Shown one piece after another: positions 32,109-37,322 of a stretch of 37,322 nt of DNA; the stretch's first letter is position 1; the number at the start of each line of letters is the position of its first letter. This DNA is from Tannerellaceae bacterium (GTDB lineage Bacteria > Bacteroidota > Bacteroidia > Bacteroidales > Tannerellaceae): assembly GCA_031269535.1 (NCBI GenBank), contig JAISZA010000199.1, forward strand, positions 1-37,322. Reading direction: 5' to 3'. The notes under the pieces are model-generated. The model was not told the origin of the DNA, did not search any database, and saw only the letters and a list, made by a program, of their open reading frames with translations. Position numbers and translations under genes: made by a program.

Positions 32109-34730
32109 TCATTCCAATCCTAAAGATTCAATCACAGCCCCGGTAGCGGCGGGAAGGCCGGCGATATATTTCCCCCCGGCCGTAGCAAAATGGGGTTGCC
32201 CCCCTCCTCCTCCCTGTATATGGCGGGCTGCGTCTTTCACTAATTGAGCGGCATTGTATCCTTCGGCTACCAGCGCCTCGCTGAGCATCACCATCAAAGT
32301 ACATCTGGATTCTTCCGTCAAACCGGCGATAAAGGCAAAACGTTCTTTTGATTCGCTCCTGATCTGAAAAGCTACATCTTTCATAAAGTCCGCATGTCCC
32401 CTGCCGGTATATTGGATCACTTTGACACCCTTCCGTTCAACGGCACGCATCAGGATTTCCTTTTTCAGTTGTATCGCCCGTTCTCTGGCATAGGATTCCA
32501 ACTGTTTTTTCATATCCGCATTTTCGTCGATAGATTTCCGTATGGTTTGTATCAGGTTGGGAACATTGTTAACCAGCGAGCGTAGTTCCCGGATAATATC
32601 CTGCTGGATAAAGAAGTAATTCTCGGCAGCTTCCGCCGTGATGGCTTCAATGCGGCGTACGCCTGCGGCAATGGAGCTTTCGGCTATGATGCGAAGCGTA
32701 CCGATCATACCGGTAGAAGGGATATGCGTCCCTCCGCATAATTCAACGGAACTACCGTATTTCACTACCCTCACTTCTTCTCCGTATTTCTCGCCGAACA
32801 AAGCCATGGCTCCCATTTCCTTTGCTTTGGCTATCGGCAGCGAACGATGTTCCTCCAGTTTGAAATCCGCACGTATCTTTTCTCCTACCCATTGTTCTAC
32901 TTTACGTAGTTCTTCGTCGGTCACTTTCCGGAAATGGGAGAAGTCAAAACGAAGGGATTCCGGCGACACATACGAGCCCCTTTGTTCGACATGCGTACCT
33001 AATACTTCGCGAAGCGCCTCATGGAGCAGGTGGGTGCCGGAGTGGTTACACTCGCATTGGAGACGCTTTTTCGCATTGATCCGGGCGGTGAACGTAGCCG
33101 TCAGATCGACCGGCAGTTTTTCCGCCAGGTGGACAGCAAGGTTATTCTCACTCTGGGTATCCACGATATCCACCGTTTCATTCTCCGATATCAGCCATCC
33201 CGTATCGCCTACCTGTCCACCTTTTTCAGCATAGAAGGGAGTCTGGTCGAGTACGATCTGATAAAGCTCCTTATTTTTCTGCTTTATTTTCCGGTAGCGG
33301 AGTATTTCGGCATCCGACTCGAAAAAGTCGTATCCGGTAAACTTACTTTCGCCTTCTTTAAGTACCACCCAGTCGCCCGTTTCGATAGCGGCAGCATTGC
33401 GTGCACGCTCTTTCTGTTTCTGCATTTCTACATTAAACTCATCAACATCCGTTTTCATCCCGTGTTCGCGAAGGATGAGTTCGGTCAGGTCTAAAGGGAA
33501 GCCAAAGGTATCGTATAAGGTAAAGGTATCCAGCCCGCTTATAATTTGTTTACCGGCGGCCTTCGCTTCTTCTATCTTTTTATCAAGCAGACGGATGCCT
33601 GTCTCCAGGGTACGGAGGAAGGATTCCTCTTCTTCTTTCATTACTTTCTCTATCAGTATTCTCTGCTCTGCCAGTTCGGGATAGGCATCGCCCATGGTCT
33701 CGATCAATACGGGAAGGAGGCGATACATAAAGGCTTCGCGGCGTCCGAGGAAGGTGTATCCATAGCGAACAGCCCGGCGCAGGATGCGGCGGATTACGTA
33801 TCCGGCCTTGGCATTCGAGGGAAGTTGTCCGTCGGTAACCGAGAAAGCAATCGTACGGACATGATCGGCTATGACGCGCATCGCCACATCCTTCTGTTTG
33901 TCGTCTCCATACACAAAACCGGTCAGCGCAGCGATACACTGAATGATGGGCTGGAACACATCGGTATCATAGTTCGAGGTTTTCCCTTGCACGGCCATAC
34001 AGAGGCGTTCGAATCCCATGCCGGTATCGATCACTTTGGCCGGCAGAGGGTCGAGCGAACCGTCGGCTTTCCGGTTGTACTGCATAAACACCAGGTTCCA
34101 TATTTCGATCACCTGCGGATGGTCTTTATTCACCATTCCGGCTCCGTTGATACGCAGGCATTCTTCCTCCGGGCGGAGGTCGATATGTATTTCCGAGCAG
34201 GGACCACAGGGGCCGGTATCCCCCATTTCCCAGAAGTTATCCTTCTTATTCCCATCGAGGATATGAGTTTCCGGGAGATATTTCTTCCAGTAACCGGCAG
34301 CTTCCGCATCGCGTCCGAGTCCTTCGGCCTCGTTTCCTTCAAATACCGTAGCATAGAGGCGTTCGGGTTTCAACTGTAGGACGCCGGTCAGGTATTCCCA
34401 GGCCCAGTCGATGGCTTCGCGTTTGAAATAATCGCCAAACGACCAGTTGCCAAGCATCTCGAACATGGTATGATGATAGGTATCATGTCCTACTTCCTCC
34501 AGGTCGTTATGCTTACCGCTCACCCGCAGGCATTTCTGCGAGTCGGCCACGCGCGGATACCTGACCGCAACATTCCCTAATATAATATCTTTAAACTGAT
34601 TCATTCCCGCATTGGTAAACATCAAGGTAGGGTCTCCTTTGATCACCATCGGGGCAGAAGGCACAATCTGATGCTGCCGGGAAGCGAAAAAAGCCTTGAA
34701 CGATTCACGGATTTCTTTAGCTGTTAACAT
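32109..34730 (-). CDS. alaS: Alanyl-tRNA synthetase
   Basis: An 873-residue class II synthetase charging tRNA-Ala. The catalytic core starts [14 protein letters not shown] and has [11 protein letters not shown]. The editing domain shows the zinc-site [13 protein letters not shown] (near residue 560) and [10 protein letters not shown] (near 663). The C-terminal C-Ala domain has [15 protein letters not shown]. Full length for the family. The promoter region is shared with the divergent M23 gene, and aroB follows after one base. Confidence 0.98.
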   Translation of the reverse strand: MLTAKEIRESFKAFFASRQHQIVPSAPMVIKGDPTLMFTNAGMNQFKDIILGNVAVRYPRVADSQKCLRVSGKHNDLEEVGHDTYHHTMFEMLGNWSFGDYFKREAIDWAWEYLTGVLQLKPERLYATVFEGNEAEGLGRDAEAAGYWKKYLPETHILDGNKKDNFWEMGDTGPCGPCSEIHIDLRPEEECLRINGAGMVNKDHPQVIEIWNLVFMQYNRKADGSLDPLPAKVIDTGMGFERLCMAVQGKTSNYDTDVFQPIIQCIAALTGFVYGDDKQKDVAMRVIADHVRTIAFSVTDGQLPSNAKAGYVIRRILRRAVRYGYTFLGRREAFMYRLLPVLIETMGDAYPELAEQRILIEKVMKEEEESFLRTLETGIRLLDKKIEEAKAAGKQIISGLDTFTLYDTFGFPLDLTELILREHGMKTDVDEFNVEMQKQKERARNAAAIETGDWVVLKEGESKFTGYDFFESDAEILRYRKIKQKNKELYQIVLDQTPFYAEKGGQVGDTGWLISENETVDIVDTQSENNLAVHLAEKLPVDLTATFTARINAKKRLQCECNHSGTHLLHEALREVLGTHVEQRGSYVSPESLRFDFSHFRKVTDEELRKVEQWVGEKIRADFKLEEHRSLPIAKAKEMGAMALFGEKYGEEVRVVKYGSSVELCGGTHIPSTGMIGTLRIIAESSIAAGVRRIEAITAEAAENYFFIQQDIIRELRSLVNNVPNLIQTIRKSIDENADMKKQLESYARERAIQLKKEILMRAVERKGVKVIQYTGRGHADFMKDVAFQIRSESKERFAFIAGLTEESRCTLMVMLSEALVAEGYNAAQLVKDAARHIQGGGGGQPHFATAGGKYIAGLPAATGAVIESLGLE

Positions 34731-34770
34731 AACTATAATATATTGTACTCGTTAATAATCTGAAAAACAA

Positions 34771-34801
34771 TTTGCAAAAGTACGGTAATTTATTATTTTT
34801 G
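34771..34801 (+). promoter_or_regulatory. Consensus promoter for the M23 peptidase gene
   Basis: TTTG (34771-34774), 19 nt, TATTTTTG (34794-34801): a perfect -33/-7 pair, 27 nt before the ATG at 34829. Confidence 0.85.
34775..34782 (-). promoter_or_regulatory. -7 box of the alaS promoter
   Basis: Minus-strand TACTTTTG (exact TAnnTTTG), 44 nt before the alaS start. It abuts the -33 box of the divergent promoter, so the two polymerases would compete. No matching -33 box is visible for alaS. Confidence 0.45.
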
Positions 34802-34828
34802 CGGCAGTTTGATTAATAAAATATTTTG

Positions 34829-35812
34829 ATGGGACTATTTAAATCGAGGAAATCATATTATCTGTACGACCCTAACACCCTTAGTTACGAGCGAGTATAT
34901 CTGTCTTTTAAAGACCGGGTATTTGTTGTCATACGTCATTTGTGCACAGGTATTGTTATTGCTATTATCATATACTTTGCTTTCACCCGTTTCTTCGATT
35001 CGCCTATGGAAGCCCAGTTACGCAAAGAGAACCGTCTGCTGCTGGCGCAATACGAAGTCCTTTCCCTGCGGCTGAACGAAGCATTTGGTATCCTCAACGA
35101 GATACAACAGCGCGACGAGAACCTATACCGTGCTATCTTCCAGGAAGAATCCATCCCCGAATCCATCCGCAAGGCAGGCGTCGGAGGCGCCAACCGCTAC
35201 GAACATCTGATGACGCTTTCCAACCCCGATTTAATCGTAGCTACCACACAGAAAATGGATATGCTGAAAAGGCAGCTTTACGTACAGTCTAATTCGCTGG
35301 AAGAGCTGGTATATGTAGGCAAAACACAGGAAGAAAGATTGAAGTGCATCCCTGCCATCCAGCCCATCGCCAATAAAGACCTCAAACGCATGGCTTCCGG
35401 ATATGGAATGCGCATACACCCCATCTATCGCATCCCTAAATTCCATTCCGGAATGGACTTCTCTGCCCCGATCGGCACGGATATATACGCTACGGGAAAT
35501 GGCGTAGTCGTATTCTCCGGCTGGAAACAAAATTACGGAAACTGTATCACCATCGACCACGGATTCGGATACCGTACCTTATATGGACATCTGAGCAAAG
35601 CGAATGTGCGTGTCGGACAAAAAGTAACCCGGGGCGAAGTGATCGGCTACGTAGGAAACACAGGACTCTCTACAGGCCCACACCTGCATTACGAAGTGAT
35701 TATCCGGGGGAAATTCGATGACCCTTCCAAATATTATTTCATGGACCTCACGCCTGAAGAATACGACCAGATGATTCAGCTTGCCGAAAACCACGGGCAG
35801 GTAATGGACTAA
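34829..35812 (+). CDS. M23-family (LytM-type) zinc endopeptidase, membrane-anchored
   Basis: A 327-residue cell-wall hydrolase. The frame has a TTG at 34826, but the ATG at 34829 (MGLFKSRKSYYLYDPNTL) is used. A single transmembrane helix lies at about residues 32-52, followed by a coiled-coil-like region (about 60-130) and a C-terminal LytM domain. The zinc site is complete: HSGMDFSAP (His and Asp, near residue 207) and GPHLHYEV (near 284). It therefore probably cuts peptidoglycan cross-links in the periplasm. A MerR-type gene follows after 21 nt, so the two are likely co-transcribed. Confidence 0.94.
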   Translation: MGLFKSRKSYYLYDPNTLSYERVYLSFKDRVFVVIRHLCTGIVIAIIIYFAFTRFFDSPMEAQLRKENRLLLAQYEVLSLRLNEAFGILNEIQQRDENLYRAIFQEESIPESIRKAGVGGANRYEHLMTLSNPDLIVATTQKMDMLKRQLYVQSNSLEELVYVGKTQEERLKCIPAIQPIANKDLKRMASGYGMRIHPIYRIPKFHSGMDFSAPIGTDIYATGNGVVVFSGWKQNYGNCITIDHGFGYRTLYGHLSKANVRVGQKVTRGEVIGYVGNTGLSTGPHLHYEVIIRGKFDDPSKYYFMDLTPEEYDQMIQLAENHGQVMD

Positions 35813-35833
35813 TCCGCTTCAGCCATTTGTTTT

Positions 35834-36187
35834 ATGGTACTGAAAAAAGATAAAAACCCTAAACTGTATTACTCCATCGGCGAAGTAGCAGCAATGTTCG
35901 GACTGAACGAATCTACCCTTCGCTTTTGGGAGAAGGAGTTTGATATCATCCACCCCAAAAAGGAGAAAGGGATCCGCTTCTATAAAAAAGAAGACGTCGA
36001 GGCCGTGCGTCTGATTCACTATTTAGTAAAAGAACAGGGGTTAACCTTAGCCGGTGCACGGAAAAAATTGAAAGTCAATAAAGGAAGTACCATCCGGCAA
36101 GAAGAAATAGTCAGCAAACTCAAGCGGATTAAAGAAGAGTTGCTCTCCCTGAAAGCCGCCTTCGATGCCCTCGACCCCTCAGAATGA
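35834..36187 (+). CDS. MerR-family transcriptional regulator
   Basis: A 117-residue DNA-binding protein. The winged helix-turn-helix starts YSIGEVAAMFGLNESTLRFWE (about residues 12-32) and is followed by the wing (KGIRFYKKEDVEAVRLI). A helical tail (about 85-113) probably makes the dimer. It has no C-terminal effector domain. This compact form is widespread in Bacteroidetes, commonly behind the M23 peptidase, suggesting a role linked to the cell envelope, which is inference from context. Confidence 0.92.
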   Translation: MVLKKDKNPKLYYSIGEVAAMFGLNESTLRFWEKEFDIIHPKKEKGIRFYKKEDVEAVRLIHYLVKEQGLTLAGARKKLKVNKGSTIRQEEIVSKLKRIKEELLSLKAAFDALDPSE

Positions 36188-36284
36188 GTTTTTCAACCTA
36201 ATCCTTTCTGTCAATCGGAATGAAGGGAACCCTTAATTAAACGACATTGATTCTTAATTCTTAATTTCCGAGACCTGCACCGAT

Positions 36285-37322
36285 TCAATTGTTATTTTTA
36301 TGCTTCGCCAGCATGATTACGGCATTGTCTTCTTCGTCCAGTCCAGCGGCGATTTCTTTCAGGCGGCCTTTCAGTTCGCCTTTCCCGTAAGCTTCGACAA
36401 GGTCGGGGGCTTCTATTCTTTTCATAAAGGCGATCTCGTCGTTGTTGACGATGGTGTACATGGGGATTTCAAACACCATACTTATCGGTCTTTTCGTTGT
36501 GAAGTCGTCATTGTAGAGGACATATTCATAGATGGCATTCTCCTGACGGTCATACATCAGGTCAGTCCTTGGAAATCCTGTATCCGCTACAAAGTCATAC
36601 GTTTTCTTTACGGTCTGCATGAAGTAGTAACGGTCGGTAAGAACGCCGGGAAAAAGGAAGATTTCCGGATCCATAGACTGCACAGACGGAGTCCTTACCA
36701 TAAAAGGCTTCAACGTTCGATCGGGCGAGTAGCTGTATATCGTATCAGCCGATAGCTCCGTAAGTATCCAACTGCTACGGTAAGGAATCAGCTCCCTGTT
36801 ACTGATACTCCTGTCGGTCAGTCTGCCGTCAGCGCCGGTTCCCATCAGGATGCTCGCTATCTTCTCTTTATACGGAGTGGAAATTTCCGTAATGCTTCCA
36901 TCTTGTTTGGATATAAGCAAAAAGCAGTTTCTCTTTTCATCTTTCACCGTTCCATTTTCAAAGCGAAAATAACTGTCATGGGCAATTAAATGATCCCGGT
37001 CGAAATTACCTATTCTATTCAATACAATATCATCCCGTTGAGGGAAGCTCCGTTTGAAATTCCAGGACCGGTCGTAGACGATCATCTTCAGGGAAAACGT
37101 ACTGTTGACATAGATTTCATCCATCTCTTCGTCAAGGATGATGCTTTGCATATTGGCATATTCTTCTCCACCCTGGCCCAGACGATTGACTCTCTGCAAA
37201 CCCCGGCCGTTCCGGTCAAAGATGAATATATTGCCCTCGCCCATTCTGTTCGTATTTGTAACGATCAGGATGTCCTTGTTCACGATTCGTAGATTAGCCG
37301 AGGTGATGAACTCGTCATTCGT
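36285..37322 (-). CDS. 6-bladed beta-propeller protein, 5' end outside the window
   Basis: The frame is open from the right edge of the window (TNDEFITSANLRIVNKD...), so this is a partial gene of at least 345 residues. A GTG at 37283 is not a likely start. Visible features are the first blades NIFIFDRNGRGLQRVNRLGQ and GGEEYANMQSIILDEEMDEI, the form seen in Bacteroidetes 6-bladed beta-propeller lipoproteins (NHL-like). The C-terminus, ELKGRLKEIAAGLDEEDN, is a short helix. The missing N-terminus probably has a lipobox. The function of the family is unknown. It converges on the MerR-type gene with a 97-nt gap in which no terminator is clear. Confidence 0.82.
   Translation of the reverse strand, partial: TNDEFITSANLRIVNKDILIVTNTNRMGEGNIFIFDRNGRGLQRVNRLGQGGEEYANMQSIILDEEMDEIYVNSTFSLKMIVYDRSWNFKRSFPQRDDIVLNRIGNFDRDHLIAHDSYFRFENGTVKDEKRNCFLLISKQDGSITEISTPYKEKIASILMGTGADGRLTDRSISNRELIPYRSSWILTELSADTIYSYSPDRTLKPFMVRTPSVQSMDPEIFLFPGVLTDRYYFMQTVKKTYDFVADTGFPRTDLMYDRQENAIYEYVLYNDDFTTKRPISMVFEIPMYTIVNNDEIAFMKRIEAPDLVEAYGKGELKGRLKEIAAGLDEEDNAVIMLAKHKNNN

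Noticed and set aside
33546-34379. Plus-strand 277-codon frame inside alaS
   Set aside because: It is antisense to a strongly conserved gene; the open frame is a by-product of alaS codon usage.

Overview
The window comes from a bacterium of the order Bacteroidales, most likely a Parabacteroides/Tannerellaceae-type gut anaerobe (order fairly secure, genus a guess). Most genes lack a Shine-Dalgarno sequence. Many are preceded by the Bacteroidetes -7 box TAnnTTTG, twice with a TTTG -33 box exactly 19 nt upstream. The products are also typical: a TonB-receptor-like outer-membrane barrel with an N-terminal carboxypeptidase-regulatory domain, a GH78 lipoprotein, a bacterial GH3-family protein and a 6-bladed beta-propeller protein.

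Layout. 1-4306: a palindromic repeat, then a plus-strand operon of a DUF418 membrane protein, a DUF3737/PatB-type C-S lyase fusion and an EamA-family exporter. 4307-5361: a YitT-family membrane protein and a terminator shared with the converging gene. 5352-8777 (minus): a degenerate helicase-like protein and lepA. 8865-11027: a large TPR protein, divergent from lepA. 11190-12701 (minus): a GH3-family adenylating enzyme. 12780-16377 (plus): pfkA, rnr and a yccF-like gene, probably one operon. 16475-20795 (minus): alpha-L-rhamnosidase and an IMP dehydrogenase. 20874-24281 (minus): hisG-hisD-hisC behind a histidine attenuator with leader peptide, antiterminator and terminator. 24318-24816: a palindromic element and a 42-bp tandem array. 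24805-27675 (minus): the outer-membrane barrel protein. 27989-30000 (minus): a very AT-rich three-gene island (GIN-domain protein, DUF3224 protein, SRPBCC/AHSA1 protein), each gene with a strong Shine-Dalgarno, which suggests transfer from a Firmicutes-like donor. 30049-30928: mostly decayed DNA with a frameshifted coding remnant. 30929-34730 (minus): tRNA-Pro(GGG), aroB and alaS. 34829-36187 (plus): an M23 endopeptidase and a MerR-type regulator. 36285 to the right edge (minus): a beta-propeller protein cut by the window.

The strongest item for follow-up is the his leader. A 16-residue peptide with His codons 6, 7 and 9 ends two bases before a segment that can pair with the 5' arm of a U-tailed terminator. 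This is a complete ribosome-stalling attenuator in a phylum where I know of no well-studied example. Also of interest are the SD-bearing AT-rich island, the in-register 42-bp array, the DUF3737-PatB fusion and the helicase-like protein that has lost the Walker A lysine.
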